DNA of 58,334 nt. Source: Lachnospiraceae bacterium. Lineage in GTDB: Bacteria > Bacillota > Clostridia > Lachnospirales > Lachnospiraceae. Shown in pieces: positions 41,092-49,613 of the stretch. The notes under the pieces are model-generated. The model had not been told where the DNA came from, did not search any database, and was given only the letters and a program-made list of their open reading frames with translations. The stretch lies in assembly GCA_022797535.1 (NCBI GenBank), contig JAAWKU010000004.1:1-58334 (forward strand), given 5' to 3'. Made by a program: the position numbers and the translations under genes. Numbering within the stretch: the first letter of the stretch is position 1; the number at the start of each line of letters is the position of its first letter.

Positions 41092-42021
41092 TCACCTCCT
41101 GTATTCTATGGGACGGGTCAGCTTCACCACAAAGCCTGCAGATATGAAGATTGCCGCGGCTGTGGCGGACAGGATCACCTGTCCTAATGGCGTGTGCATC
41201 AGCACATGGTACCAATCCTTGTTTAACAGGTACATTAACGGGATGTTCCCCACCACGAAGATAACCATGATCAGGAATTCCTTGCGGGGTTCCACGATCA
41301 GATACTCCAGCTCCGCATTCACGTTCCGCATATCCGAGAGTTTCGTCACGATGGGCGTCAGGGTGGTTTTCAGGCTTCGGTCATGCTGGCAGTCGCTGAC
41401 GGCGTCGCACCATTCCCGGAACACCTCGTTGTCAATCCGCCCCCGCATGGCCTTCAGCGCCGCCTCCACATCCGGGCTGACCATCTTGATCTGCATCAGG
41501 AAGTCCCGGAACACCTTGGAGACCGGCGGGTTTAAATAGCTGATGTTTTCCTCCACGGCTGTCACGATGTCCTCGGTCCGCAGATAAGCGGTGGTGACCA
41601 CCGACAGGGCCGTCTCCAGCTCCGCCGACACGTCACGCCTGTAATGGCCTGCCGTCAGCTTCACATACCAGAACGGCAGGAACAAAAAACCCACCGCCAT
41701 TACCGGGGCCAGAAAAAAGTTCCCCAAAAGAATGGCGGTGGAGCCGCCCATACAGAACAAGGCCAGGGCCTCCGCGCATATCAGCGAAAAGCGTTTCCCC
41801 CTCCCTGTCATCTCCAGTACGCCCTGGGCCTCCAGAATCTCCCTGCGCAGGGGTCCGGGTCTCCTGCGCCCGGTAGTTTCCCGGATATCCTCCCGGATGC
41901 TGCCTTTCGGCTTTATCAGGAAAGCGAACAGGCCGTCCGTGAATTCCGTGGGCTTTAGGCCCAGGATCAGGAACACGCCTGTTATCAGCCCGGCGCAGGC
42001 CAGCAGTTGGATCGCTGTCAT
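41092..42021 (-). CDS. TadB-like type II secretion F-domain protein
   Basis: 309 residues with the same layout as TadC: N-terminal membrane segment, central loop, T2SSF domain (ALSVVTTAYLRTEDIVTAVE) and two C-terminal membrane segments. It forms the inner-membrane platform driven by TadA. It overlaps the TadA gene by 4 bases (ATGA), and AAGGAGG lies upstream. Confidence 0.87.
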   Translation of the reverse strand: MTAIQLLACAGLITGVFLILGLKPTEFTDGLFAFLIKPKGSIREDIRETTGRRRPGPLRREILEAQGVLEMTGRGKRFSLICAEALALFCMGGSTAILLGNFFLAPVMAVGFLFLPFWYVKLTAGHYRRDVSAELETALSVVTTAYLRTEDIVTAVEENISYLNPPVSKVFRDFLMQIKMVSPDVEAALKAMRGRIDNEVFREWCDAVSDCQHDRSLKTTLTPIVTKLSDMRNVNAELEYLIVEPRKEFLIMVIFVVGNIPLMYLLNKDWYHVLMHTPLGQVILSATAAAIFISAGFVVKLTRPIEYRR

Positions 42022-43658
42022 AGGGCATCCCCCTCCTTCCTTTTTCCGTTGCTGCCAGACACCGCCAGAAGCCGCGAGAGCATCTCCTGAGGCATCCCGT
42101 TCTCCATCAGGCGGCGGGCAAGCCCCTCCGATATGGGGTTCACCTGCCTATGGCTGCCATTTATTATGAACCTGCCGTTTTCCACCCGGTTCTCCGTGAT
42201 CTGGTACTGGAACAGGGGGCGGAACTTCCTTGTGCCGTCCGGCAGGATCTCACATTCCATAATCTCCATCAGCCGCCGGTCCTTGTTCTCAAGCTGCTTG
42301 CAGAATGCCACGATGGGGTATGCCTCCGTGACGAACCCCATCAGGGTGTCATCCCCCATGTCGACAGCCCTCTTGCAGAGGGACACCATGCGCCTGTAGG
42401 TGGCGTCGCAGCTCATGGAGTGGATGGTGGTGACCACGGCCACGCCGGTGCGGGCGGCTTCCTGCGCCGCATTCGCCTCCGGCCCCCGCATCTCCCCCAC
42501 CACGATGATGTCAGGGTTGAAGCGCAGCGCCATGTCAAGGAGGGCGATCTGGTCCACCCTCTGGCGCTCGTTCTCGCTGTCGCGGGTCAGGGTATGGATG
42601 ACGGAATTGACCACTTTTCCCTCCTTCCTGCGCACCAGGGCCAGCTCTCTGGAGCCGTTCTCTATGCTGTAGATGCGCTTGCCGTCAGGAATGGTGGTGA
42701 GCAGCCACCCAAGGAGGGTGGTCTTGCCGGAGCTGGTGGCTCCCGCCACGCACACGGAGATGCCGTAACGGATGCATTCCGCCAAAAAGTCCAGCATCTG
42801 CCCCGTGGCCGTCCCGCCCTTTATGAAGTCCTGCTTTTTCATGCTCTGGGGGTTGACGATACGGATGCTGGCCGCCACGCCCACGTCCTCATCCACTATG
42901 GGTGTCTTTAATACGGCAATGCGGATGTTCTTGGAGAGGTGCCCCAGGACGCTGGGGCTGGCATCGTCCAGCACCATGCCGGAAACGTGCAGCATGCGCC
43001 GCACCACGTTGATGGCATGCTCCGGGCTGTCGAAATGCTCCGTGAGCTTCTCCGTCACGCCGCCCGAAAACTGCACCTCCACGTCATCCCATGCGTTGAT
43101 GTCGATCTCCTCTATGCCCTCCCCGTAGATATATTTGGTCAGGAAACCGAATTCCGCCATCTCGCAATAGATGGCATCGATCAGCGTTTCCGTGTCCATG
43201 CCCGGCACGGATATCCTGTGGTCCAGAATATACTTTCCCGCAAAGCGCCGGATCTGCGCTCTGGCATCTTCACTGCCCTCCGCTGTGACCAGGCTGCTGT
43301 ACTCTTTGGAAAGATATGCCTGCACCTCCTTAAGCACGGAGGCAAAATCCCTGCCCTCCGCATCCGCCTCAAAGAACAGGCCGTGGGCGCGCAGCGTACT
43401 GACATCCCGTCTGGGGGCGTCATAATCTTCCCCACTTTCGGGGAATCCCTCCCCGGCAGGGACATTCCGTATCTCCTCTGCTGTAGGTTCCGCCTGTTTT
43501 CCGGCATCTCTTTGGTTCGGACGGTCTTCCCCTGCACACGGAGGAATGGCATGTGCGGTTTCCGCCTCCGGATTCCCCGCAGCCATGCTTTTTCCTGTCT
43601 GAACACTTCCGTAAAAATCCCCCTGTAATGCCGCCCGGCTCCGCTTTTCCCCTAACAT
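42018..43658 (-). CDS. TadA/CpaF-family secretion ATPase
   Basis: A VirB11/TadA type ATPase powering the Tad pilus. Walker A GATSSGKTTLL near 307-317, the Asp box and Walker B in NPDIIVVGEMRGPEANAAQ, and the His box TIHSMSCD are all intact. The N-terminal 90 residues are disordered and include VPAGEG. The length (546) is slightly long because of this tail. GGGAGG before the ATG. Confidence 0.93.
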   Translation of the reverse strand: MLGEKRSRAALQGDFYGSVQTGKSMAAGNPEAETAHAIPPCAGEDRPNQRDAGKQAEPTAEEIRNVPAGEGFPESGEDYDAPRRDVSTLRAHGLFFEADAEGRDFASVLKEVQAYLSKEYSSLVTAEGSEDARAQIRRFAGKYILDHRISVPGMDTETLIDAIYCEMAEFGFLTKYIYGEGIEEIDINAWDDVEVQFSGGVTEKLTEHFDSPEHAINVVRRMLHVSGMVLDDASPSVLGHLSKNIRIAVLKTPIVDEDVGVAASIRIVNPQSMKKQDFIKGGTATGQMLDFLAECIRYGISVCVAGATSSGKTTLLGWLLTTIPDGKRIYSIENGSRELALVRRKEGKVVNSVIHTLTRDSENERQRVDQIALLDMALRFNPDIIVVGEMRGPEANAAQEAARTGVAVVTTIHSMSCDATYRRMVSLCKRAVDMGDDTLMGFVTEAYPIVAFCKQLENKDRRLMEIMECEILPDGTRKFRPLFQYQITENRVENGRFIINGSHRQVNPISEGLARRLMENGMPQEMLSRLLAVSGSNGKRKEGDAL

Positions 43659-44464
43659 CCGAACACCTCCCTTGTAATGGCCTCCATAGATTTCCGGAAT
43701 GCCCTGCTGTCCTTCAGCCCCAATTCTTTGAACAGGTTCCCCTCCAGAACCTGTGACGCCACCTCATCGGAATGGGGTATCTGGAACGCCACGCTCCCCA
43801 GCACCTGCTCCATATGTCCGCTTGCCTCGTTAGGGTACACGTTGGCTGCCACCCTGTACTGCTTTTCCGCATCCCATTTGCTCTCCTTTAATAAGGGCAG
43901 CTGGCTGGACAGGTAGCTGATGGATTTTAAGTCGCAGTTCACCATCCGCAGCACTGCATCGGACTTGAGCAGGGCGATAGCGGAGAGGATATCGTTGGCA
44001 ATGGAGCTGCTACAGTCGATGACCACATAGGGGGCGATGTTCCTTAACGCCTGCAGCAGTTCCTCCGCCTGGGGACGCTCATAGGGCGGATAGGTGTATT
44101 CGTTCTCCCCTTTCCGCATTCCGAGGATGGCAAGGTGGCGGAATTTCTTATGGGTGATGCAGTTGTGCCGCACCAGAGATTCCGACACATGGCTCGCCGC
44201 AAGGATGCTCCCGAGAGAATGTTCTTCCTCCAGATCCCCGGGCGGGCAGATGCAGGGGAGCATGGGTGTGTTCATGTCACATAAGAGCAGCGCCACGTCC
44301 TTCTTCTGCTGTGCCAGATATGCCGCCAGCTTGACGGCCACCGTTGTCTTACCGCAGCCGGGACTACCCCACACCGCCAGCACCCGATTTCCTTTTTCAG
44401 GCTCTTTCCGATTATCCTCCCCGCCGTTGTGTCGGCTGAATATGCTGTTCTTCATGAAATTCAA
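43652..44464 (-). CDS. TadZ/CpaE-like ParA-type ATPase
   Basis: 270 residues with a P-loop WGSPGCGKTTVAVKLAAYLA (a classic Walker A rather than the deviant KGG form) and a Walker B-like VVIDCSSSIANDI. The position between CpaB and TadA marks it as the TadZ/CpaE locator that places the pilus machine. The start is TTG at 44464 or ATG at 44455; both have nearby G-rich signals. Confidence 0.8.
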   Translation of the reverse strand: MNFMKNSIFSRHNGGEDNRKEPEKGNRVLAVWGSPGCGKTTVAVKLAAYLAQQKKDVALLLCDMNTPMLPCICPPGDLEEEHSLGSILAASHVSESLVRHNCITHKKFRHLAILGMRKGENEYTYPPYERPQAEELLQALRNIAPYVVIDCSSSIANDILSAIALLKSDAVLRMVNCDLKSISYLSSQLPLLKESKWDAEKQYRVAANVYPNEASGHMEQVLGSVAFQIPHSDEVASQVLEGNLFKELGLKDSRAFRKSMEAITREVFGC

Positions 44465-44467
44465 TCC

Positions 44468-45337
44468 CTATTCCCCCCCGCTTCCCGACAGCGCTTCCTC
44501 CGCCTGCTGGATCACATCCTCCATGGACTGGCCGTTTTCGGGGCTGTCACCTCTTTCCCCTGTTTCCTGAGTGTCCTCTGCGCTTTTTTCCTCATCTTCT
44601 TCTGCAGGCGCATACAGTTCTTCCAGCACGGCATCCTGCGCCGTAATAAATTTGGCGGTGTTTTCCGCATCCCCCCGGTATACCAGCGAAAGGTGCAGCC
44701 TGCCCTCTGCCTCCAGTTCCGCCAATATTCTTGACTGTTCCGGCGCCACCAGCAGCGTCACGGTGGTGGGCAGCTCCCTTTCGGAGTCCCCATCCTCCCG
44801 CTCCCCGGTATTGGCGTCATACCCGCTGTTCGCCGTCACGGCAATGACCTCCACATACTGAAGTTCGGGCGGTATTACGGTCACCCCCTGCTTTTTGTAG
44901 TCTGGGGCGATGACGGATACGATGTCGCCGCTCTGCAGCTTTCCCGACAGCCCGTTGGCAAAGGCTTTCACCGTCACGGACATGGCCTGTTTCTCGCCGT
45001 TTAAGCTGTAAAGGTAGGCGTTCTCTGCGGCAGGCTCATCTGCGATTTTGGAGGCGATGATATAGTCTCCCGGCACAAAGTCGGCGGAGGCGTACCTGCC
45101 GATGGCCGTCTCCGGGTTCCTCACCACATCCTCCGGCAGGTTGTACCCTCCTACCTCCACCACCTTCACCTGCGCCGCCGTGATCTCATCGCCCTTTTTG
45201 ATCTCCCGAACCACCCGCACGATCTGAGTCTTTTCGCTGATGCTCTTGTTAAAAAGCGGTATAACCGCAAAGCATATGGTCAGCGACAGTATGATGCAGG
45301 CCACCCCTATGACGATCCTGTTCTTAAAAATCTGCAT
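44468..45337 (-). CDS. cpaB: CpaB/RcpC-like SAF-domain protein
   Basis: 289 residues: N-terminal membrane segment (IVIGVACIILSLTICFAVI), then SAF domain (REIKKGDEITAAQVKVVEVG, SADFVPGDYIIASKI) and an RcpC/CpaB part (LQSGDIVSVIAPDYK). The C-terminal 60 residues are acidic and disordered. It is periplasm/wall-side scaffolding of Tad pili. GGAGGG before the ATG. Confidence 0.88.
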   Translation of the reverse strand: MQIFKNRIVIGVACIILSLTICFAVIPLFNKSISEKTQIVRVVREIKKGDEITAAQVKVVEVGGYNLPEDVVRNPETAIGRYASADFVPGDYIIASKIADEPAAENAYLYSLNGEKQAMSVTVKAFANGLSGKLQSGDIVSVIAPDYKKQGVTVIPPELQYVEVIAVTANSGYDANTGEREDGDSERELPTTVTLLVAPEQSRILAELEAEGRLHLSLVYRGDAENTAKFITAQDAVLEELYAPAEEDEEKSAEDTQETGERGDSPENGQSMEDVIQQAEEALSGSGGE

Positions 45338-45361
45338 TCTTTTCCCTCCAAAAATAATTTT

Positions 45362-45727
45362 TCACATGCACAACCCCGCCATCTCCTGCGGGCATGCCGT
45401 CTGCTGCGCCTGCCCCATGAGCTCCCCAAGGCTGCACATCGGCTCATCCTCATGGAATTCTATCCCCTTCAGGCACAGGGATTCCCTGCCATGGAAAGGA
45501 AGCGGCTCCATGGAAATAATCGCCCCGACACAATTTTCTGTGACCGGCCTCTGTGAGGCATAATTGTTCTTAGCATCCATAGGCTCCCCGGAGCCGAAAA
45601 GGTCATAACAATAAAGTCCTTCGGGGACAGTGCCATGGTCAACCGGCGCACCTGTCCCCCAGACTGTCCTTCCCTCCAGCTCTGCCCGTTCATACATCCA
45701 CCCTCCGGCATCTGTACGTTTTTCCAT
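45362..45727 (-). CDS. LPD28-domain protein, copy 1
   Basis: 121 residues. It matches the protein at 49610-49981: YERAELEGRTVWGTGAPVDH, then GTVPEGLYCYDLFGSGEPMD and a late ISMEPLPF. LPD28 is a domain of large polyvalent proteins from phages and conjugative elements. The start at 45727 has GGAGG; the frame extends 57 codons upstream over the small membrane peptide gene but without signal. Confidence 0.75.
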   Translation of the reverse strand: MEKRTDAGGWMYERAELEGRTVWGTGAPVDHGTVPEGLYCYDLFGSGEPMDAKNNYASQRPVTENCVGAIISMEPLPFHGRESLCLKGIEFHEDEPMCSLGELMGQAQQTACPQEMAGLCM

Positions 45728-45780
45728 CCCGATCCCTCCAAAGTCCGGGCGGGCCTTCCATGAAAGCCCGCCCCCCTGTC

Positions 45781-45882
45781 TTACCTGCCCACTGCGTATC
45801 TTTTCCTGCGGCTGCGCAGGAACGCCGCCAGTGCCACCACCGGCACGGCGGTACAAAGTGTGATGATGATTTTCTTTTTCAT
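45781..45882 (-). CDS. 33-residue membrane peptide
   Basis: A short gene: KKKIIITLCTAVPVVALAAF then LRSRRKRYAVGR. It is a basic-flanked single membrane helix. GGAGG lies 8 bases before the ATG, and the ATG overlaps the stop codon of the prepilin peptidase gene (ATGA), so it is translationally coupled. It may be a small subunit of the Tad or peptidase complex, or a cell-wall stalk anchor. No family known to me. Confidence 0.65.
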   Translation of the reverse strand: MKKKIIITLCTAVPVVALAAFLRSRRKRYAVGR

Positions 45883-46340
45883 ATGGTCCATCCTCCAATC
45901 TTCATGAAATAGGCCATGGCTGCCCCTGCCGCCAGGAACGGCCCTGCGGGGTGGGCGGTCCTTCCCGGCCTCCCCTTAAGCCTCCTTACGCAGGAACAGA
46001 TAAGCCCGTAAACGGTAAACACTGACAGCCCCATGACGGATGCCGCCAGGCTGGCCGGCAGTCCCAGCATAATTCCCATGGATGCCGCCAGCTTGATGTC
46101 CCCGCCCCCGATCCCTCTTGGCTCTTTCCCCACCAGTGCCACTAAGAGGTACGGCAGCGCCGTAAATGCCCCGGCAAGGTTCCATGGGGAAAAATGCAGC
46201 AGGGACAGCAGTGCGATGGCCGTCTGCAGGCTGTCCGGGATCTCCCTGCTCTTGATGTCGCAGACGGAAACCGCGGCCAAAAGAAAAAGGAACAGCACAG
46301 CCTGCAGCACCACCCCTGGTGATGCAGGGTTAACCGGCAT
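45879..46340 (-). CDS. TadV/CpaA-type A24 prepilin peptidase
   Basis: 153 residues with four membrane segments. The two catalytic aspartates are in VCDIKSREIPD and GGGDIKLAASMG, as in prepilin peptidases of the Flp/Tad type. It should process the Flp-like prepilin encoded just upstream and the pseudopilins. The start overlaps the prepilin gene by 11 bases and has a weak ribosome binding site, suggesting coupling. Confidence 0.9.
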   Translation of the reverse strand: MPVNPASPGVVLQAVLFLFLLAAVSVCDIKSREIPDSLQTAIALLSLLHFSPWNLAGAFTALPYLLVALVGKEPRGIGGGDIKLAASMGIMLGLPASLAASVMGLSVFTVYGLICSCVRRLKGRPGRTAHPAGPFLAAGAAMAYFMKIGGWTI

Positions 46341-46569
46341 AGTTGAACATCTGCTGGATGCGGTTCACCAGCGTGGGCAGCACCGTATCCTTGAACAGGG
46401 CATACAGGCCCCCAAGCAGGAGCGCGCCAAGCACCACGGCGATCAGGATCTTCACTGCCGTGTCCACATATCCCTCCCCGGAACGCTCCGCCAGTTTCTT
46501 TCCTGCCTCCATGGCCTTTGCCACAAAAACGCCGCACATCCTGTCCATCTGGTTTCTGATCTTCTTCAT
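46330..46569 (-). CDS. Flp-type prepilin (DUF6133-like)
   Basis: 79 residues: charged leader ending RSGEGYVDTAVKI, then hydrophobic helix LIAVVLGALLLGGLYALF and a short tail. The G-E-G-Y-V-D before the helix resembles the Flp cleavage site, and the protein sits directly upstream of the peptidase. It is probably the major or a minor subunit of the ICE-encoded pilus. Confidence 0.8.
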   Translation of the reverse strand: MKKIRNQMDRMCGVFVAKAMEAGKKLAERSGEGYVDTAVKILIAVVLGALLLGGLYALFKDTVLPTLVNRIQQMFNYAG

Positions 46570-46623
46570 TAATTTTCCTCCATTTTCTGGTTTTATGGTT
46601 TTGATAGTGTCATCCTGCTGCTG

Positions 46624-46968
46624 TTACATCCCTGCCATCTGCTGGCTTTCCTGGGGTGTTTCCCCTCCTGCTGCTTCCTGTACGGCAGGAGGGGCCTGCG
46701 CCATGGCGAGCACCTGCTGGTAGGCATCCAGCACGGCATTGTGGAGTTCATTGCGAAACTCCGCTGTCACAGGGAAGCACACCTCCCTGTAGCCATCCGT
46801 TGTCTTGCGGCTGGGCATGGACACGAACAGGCCGTCCCTACCGCCCTCCACCACCTTGATTCCCCGCACGGCAAAGCAGCCGTCTATGGTCGCAGAGGCA
46901 TAGGCGCGGATGCCGCCCTGCTGTCCGGGCGGGTACATGGAACTGATCTTGACATCCAGTGTAGGCAT
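46624..46968 (-). CDS. SpoVG-family protein
   Basis: 114 residues. The core LDVKISSMYPPGQQGGIRAY with ATIDGCFAVRGIKVVEGG and VSMPSRKTTDGYREVCFPVT is the SpoVG fold, a DNA/RNA-binding regulator. ICE-borne copies have extra Q/P-rich tails, as here. AAGGAGG before the ATG. It opens the region of establishment-type genes. Confidence 0.92.
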   Translation of the reverse strand: MPTLDVKISSMYPPGQQGGIRAYASATIDGCFAVRGIKVVEGGRDGLFVSMPSRKTTDGYREVCFPVTAEFRNELHNAVLDAYQQVLAMAQAPPAVQEAAGGETPQESQQMAGM

Positions 46969-47058
46969 AAAAATCCTCCTTCTTTTTTCTGCCCTTTACA
47001 GGGCATTGATGCTTTCTATCCAGCAGACAGGCATGCGGCATTGGACGCCTTCTGCCTG

Positions 47059-47622
47059 TCAGAGCTGCATTGTCTGGCCCTGGGCCTGCTGTGGGGCGGT
47101 GAACCCTATTTCCTGGAAACCGATGCGGTCCACATAGTAGAAGCTGCTCCCCGTGCCGTCATAAAGCTCCAGCACATCGCTCATGGAGAGGGAGTGCCCC
47201 TTATAGCTGGCCGGGAGGGCGCTGCCGTCATTCCCGAACTTCCTGTACAGCGCCTCCAGGTCGTTGGTCTGTGCCGCCCCGTCATATACGGCCCTGTAGT
47301 TCTCCTTGTCCGGCGGGCCGAACTTCCTGCACATTTCCTCGTACCCGATGAATTTCATATACACGTCCACATCGGGTTTCAACTGCCAGACACGGATATT
47401 TTTAAGTCCCTGCGCCGTACCGGCCTCCTGTCCCACGGCCATGAGGCGGTCGAACATCCCGTCCATCCACTGGACTTTCTGGACCTGCCGCTGCCTCTCC
47501 AGGAACCTGCAGAGCTCATCCCCCCTGAACATGGGGTCCACCACGGCACATCCGTCCTCCACTCTGCCTGCCCGGCTCCCGTAATACATGATGATCCCGT
47601 TTTCAATCCGGATCTGGTTCAC
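47059..47622 (-). CDS. YodL-domain protein
   Basis: 187 residues. The YodL part is VWQLKPDVDVYMKFIGYEEM. The following HSLSMSDVLELYDG and SSFYYVDRIGFQEI form the associated small beta domain of polyvalent proteins. Usual in phages and ICEs; function unknown, perhaps host takeover. The start is GTG at 47622 with AAGGGGG. Confidence 0.8.
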   Translation of the reverse strand: MNQIRIENGIIMYYGSRAGRVEDGCAVVDPMFRGDELCRFLERQRQVQKVQWMDGMFDRLMAVGQEAGTAQGLKNIRVWQLKPDVDVYMKFIGYEEMCRKFGPPDKENYRAVYDGAAQTNDLEALYRKFGNDGSALPASYKGHSLSMSDVLELYDGTGSSFYYVDRIGFQEIGFTAPQQAQGQTMQL

Positions 47623-47662
47623 ATTCCTGCCCCCTTCCTGCGCATAGTCATTGCCGGTGTCA

Positions 47663-48223
47663 TTACGTCATGGTCATCCCTCCGCCCTGCCCCTGCCGGA
47701 ATTCAGTAAGGGCCTGTTCATCGGGATATATGAGCTTTCCGTCCATGACCTCCAGCACCGCGAAATCATCCCTGTCGCAGATCAGCACCCGGTGCTGGTA
47801 GGGTTTTTGCATCTCCACATAGTCAAGGGCCTCCTGGGGGCTGTACAGCCACACCCCTGCGCTGTAGCGGCCGTCCGGCAGGAAGCTGTAGCCGGAGTAT
47901 TCCGGCTCGTTCCCTGCAAGATCCTTTGCCCCTACCGGGCGGACCTGGGAGAGCATCAGCTTCGCCTCGTCTGGCAAAAGCTCCGGCTTCAGCGTCCCCG
48001 TCACATCCTCCCGCCAGAACCGGCAGCTTTCCCCGTTTGAAAGGGATACCAGGAATACGCTCCGCCCCATGGGGTTCGGGTTCGCCCCGTTCCCTCCGGT
48101 GCAGAGGAAAAGCTGGCCCGGATGCTCCGGGGGCAGCGCTGCCCTGTTCAACACCACCACCTTCCCTTTCAGGGAGATGCCGTACCCGGTCTGGCCGCAG
48201 TCGCCTTTCGTGTATTCACGCAT
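47663..48223 (-). CDS. Hypothetical ICE protein
   Basis: 186 residues, no recognised family. It begins with a beta-rich part (GKVVVLNRAALPPEHPGQLF, GRSVFLVSLSNGESCRFWRE), a helix LLPDEAKLMLSQVRPVGAKD and a C-terminal strand region (HRVLICDRDDFAVLEVMDGK). GGAGG before the ATG; overlaps the AbrB-like gene by 8 bases. Confidence 0.65.
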   Translation of the reverse strand: MREYTKGDCGQTGYGISLKGKVVVLNRAALPPEHPGQLFLCTGGNGANPNPMGRSVFLVSLSNGESCRFWREDVTGTLKPELLPDEAKLMLSQVRPVGAKDLAGNEPEYSGYSFLPDGRYSAGVWLYSPQEALDYVEMQKPYQHRVLICDRDDFAVLEVMDGKLIYPDEQALTEFRQGQGGGMTMT

Positions 48224-48506
48224 GATGCCGTGCCTCCTTTTTCTGCAGCATCCCGCTCAGTTCCGCAAGCATCTGGAGCTTCGTGCTGTCCGGCATGGTC
48301 TTTAACGCCGCATGCACATATGCCTCCACCGCCTCCGGCGACTGGTCTCCGGGTTCTATCACATCCACCCTGCGGACGGTCACTTTCCCGTCCGCGAGCC
48401 CAAGCCCCACGATGCCGCCGTATTCCAGGTTTGCCGCCTCCCGCAGCGCCTTGGGGATCAGCACCCTTCCCTTGCCGTCCATCAGCTTATAGATTGCATT
48501 GCCCAT
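48216..48506 (-). CDS. AbrB/SpoVT-type DNA-binding protein
   Basis: 96 residues; the N-terminal 50 are a swapped-hairpin AbrB domain (MDGKGRVLIPKALREAANLE, IVGLGLADGKVTVRRVD), followed by a helical C-terminus. A likely regulator of the establishment genes. AAGGAGG before the ATG at 48506. Confidence 0.87.
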   Translation of the reverse strand: MGNAIYKLMDGKGRVLIPKALREAANLEYGGIVGLGLADGKVTVRRVDVIEPGDQSPEAVEAYVHAALKTMPDSTKLQMLAELSGMLQKKEARHHA

Positions 48507-48575
48507 AGTTCCCTCCTTCCTTTTCCTAGGCGGTTTCCATGATGCCATAGCCGCCCATCCTGCTAATACACACGG

Positions 48576-48653
48576 GAAGAATCGCCTTCAGGCGATTCTT
48601 CTGGAAATGGTCTGGATTTTCTTTGGCCGGGTATTTCCGGCCTTAGAAAATCC
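48576..48653. repeat. Two strong hairpins upstream of the AbrB gene
   Basis: GAAGAATCGCC (48576-48586), TTCA loop, GGCGATTCTTC (48591-48601), a perfect 11-bp stem. Next GGATTTTC-TTT-GGCCGG (48614-48630) pairs with CCGGCC-TTA-GAAAATCC (48637-48653). There is no T-run, so these are not simple terminators. The first belongs to the same family as 35359-35384 and 55484-55510. Confidence 0.75.
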
Positions 48654-48662
48654 CCATTTCCT

Positions 48663-49613
48663 TCACAGCCCGAACAGGCTCATCTGCCTAGGCTGCGCCC
48701 GTTCCCGTTCCTTGGGGTCATAGTTGGTGATCAGCACCTCCGGGAATTCACAGCCGCCGTCATAACGCTGTGCCAGGTTGTTGATGCGGGTGACTGCCGT
48801 GATGGTGTACCCTGCGTACAGGTCCCGTATAAAGCCGCAGTCATTGTAGCTGACCATCCATTTCCCCCTGCACCCCGCCAGCACGTCCCGCAGCCTTGCG
48901 TGGTCCTCTTTCCGGAACACCACCGCATAGTGCCCCTCCGTCTCATAATAGGGCGGGTCGCAGTAGAAAAAGGCGCCGTCCCGGTCGTACTGCTGGATCA
49001 GCGCCTCGAAGTCCTTGTTCTCCACCACCGTGTCCGCAAGCCTGCGGGATGCCTGCCAGATGGTGTCAAAGCATTTGCGCACGTCAAAGTTCTTGCAGCC
49101 GTAGGACGTGCAGCCGCTCCCGTAGCTGTACCGGATCAGCTTGAAGAACGCGGCCGCCCGCTTCACGTCCGTCACCTCCGCGTTCTCCATCAGGATCGCC
49201 CGTATTTCCTCAAAATCAGGCGCCGGCAAGGAAATCTGCGCCAGTTCCAGTTCTTCCGCCAGGAACGGGACGTCAAACTCCTGCTTGTCGAGGAACCTGC
49301 GGATGACGGTAAACTCGTCCCTGCTGTTCACCGGCAGGAAACCAAGTTCCCTTAAGAATGCCCATGTCCTGTCCTTCACGCAGCCGAACAGGTTGGCGAG
49401 GTTGGAGTTGTAGTCGTTATAGACCTCCATGCACCTGCCACTGGGCGGCCTGCCGAAGAGCACCCACCCGCCCCCGCCGAACACCTCGATATAGCGGTCA
49501 AAGTTTACGGGGAACATCGTATAAATCAGCTTCCGAAGGGCTTTCTTCCCGCCCACCCATGAGATAAAGCTGTCTATGCCGCACCACCTCCTTTCCTGCG
49601 GCGGCAGTTTCAC
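48663..49613 (-). CDS. DNA adenine methyltransferase (Dam/D12 class)
   Basis: The SAM-binding motif is FISWVGGKKALRKLI near the N-terminus and the catalytic DPPYYETEGHY appears around residue 207 (DPPY). Methylates adenine in double-stranded DNA, probably as protection. The start is odd: the best ribosome binding site (AAGGAGG) points to an ATA codon at 49577 (protein beginning IDSFISW, where homologues begin MxSFISW). The nearest ordinary start is GTG at 49613, overlapping the preceding stop but with a weak signal. Coordinates use GTG. Confidence 0.9.
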   Translation of the reverse strand: MKLPPQERRWCGIDSFISWVGGKKALRKLIYTMFPVNFDRYIEVFGGGGWVLFGRPPSGRCMEVYNDYNSNLANLFGCVKDRTWAFLRELGFLPVNSRDEFTVIRRFLDKQEFDVPFLAEELELAQISLPAPDFEEIRAILMENAEVTDVKRAAAFFKLIRYSYGSGCTSYGCKNFDVRKCFDTIWQASRRLADTVVENKDFEALIQQYDRDGAFFYCDPPYYETEGHYAVVFRKEDHARLRDVLAGCRGKWMVSYNDCGFIRDLYAGYTITAVTRINNLAQRYDGGCEFPEVLITNYDPKERERAQPRQMSLFGL

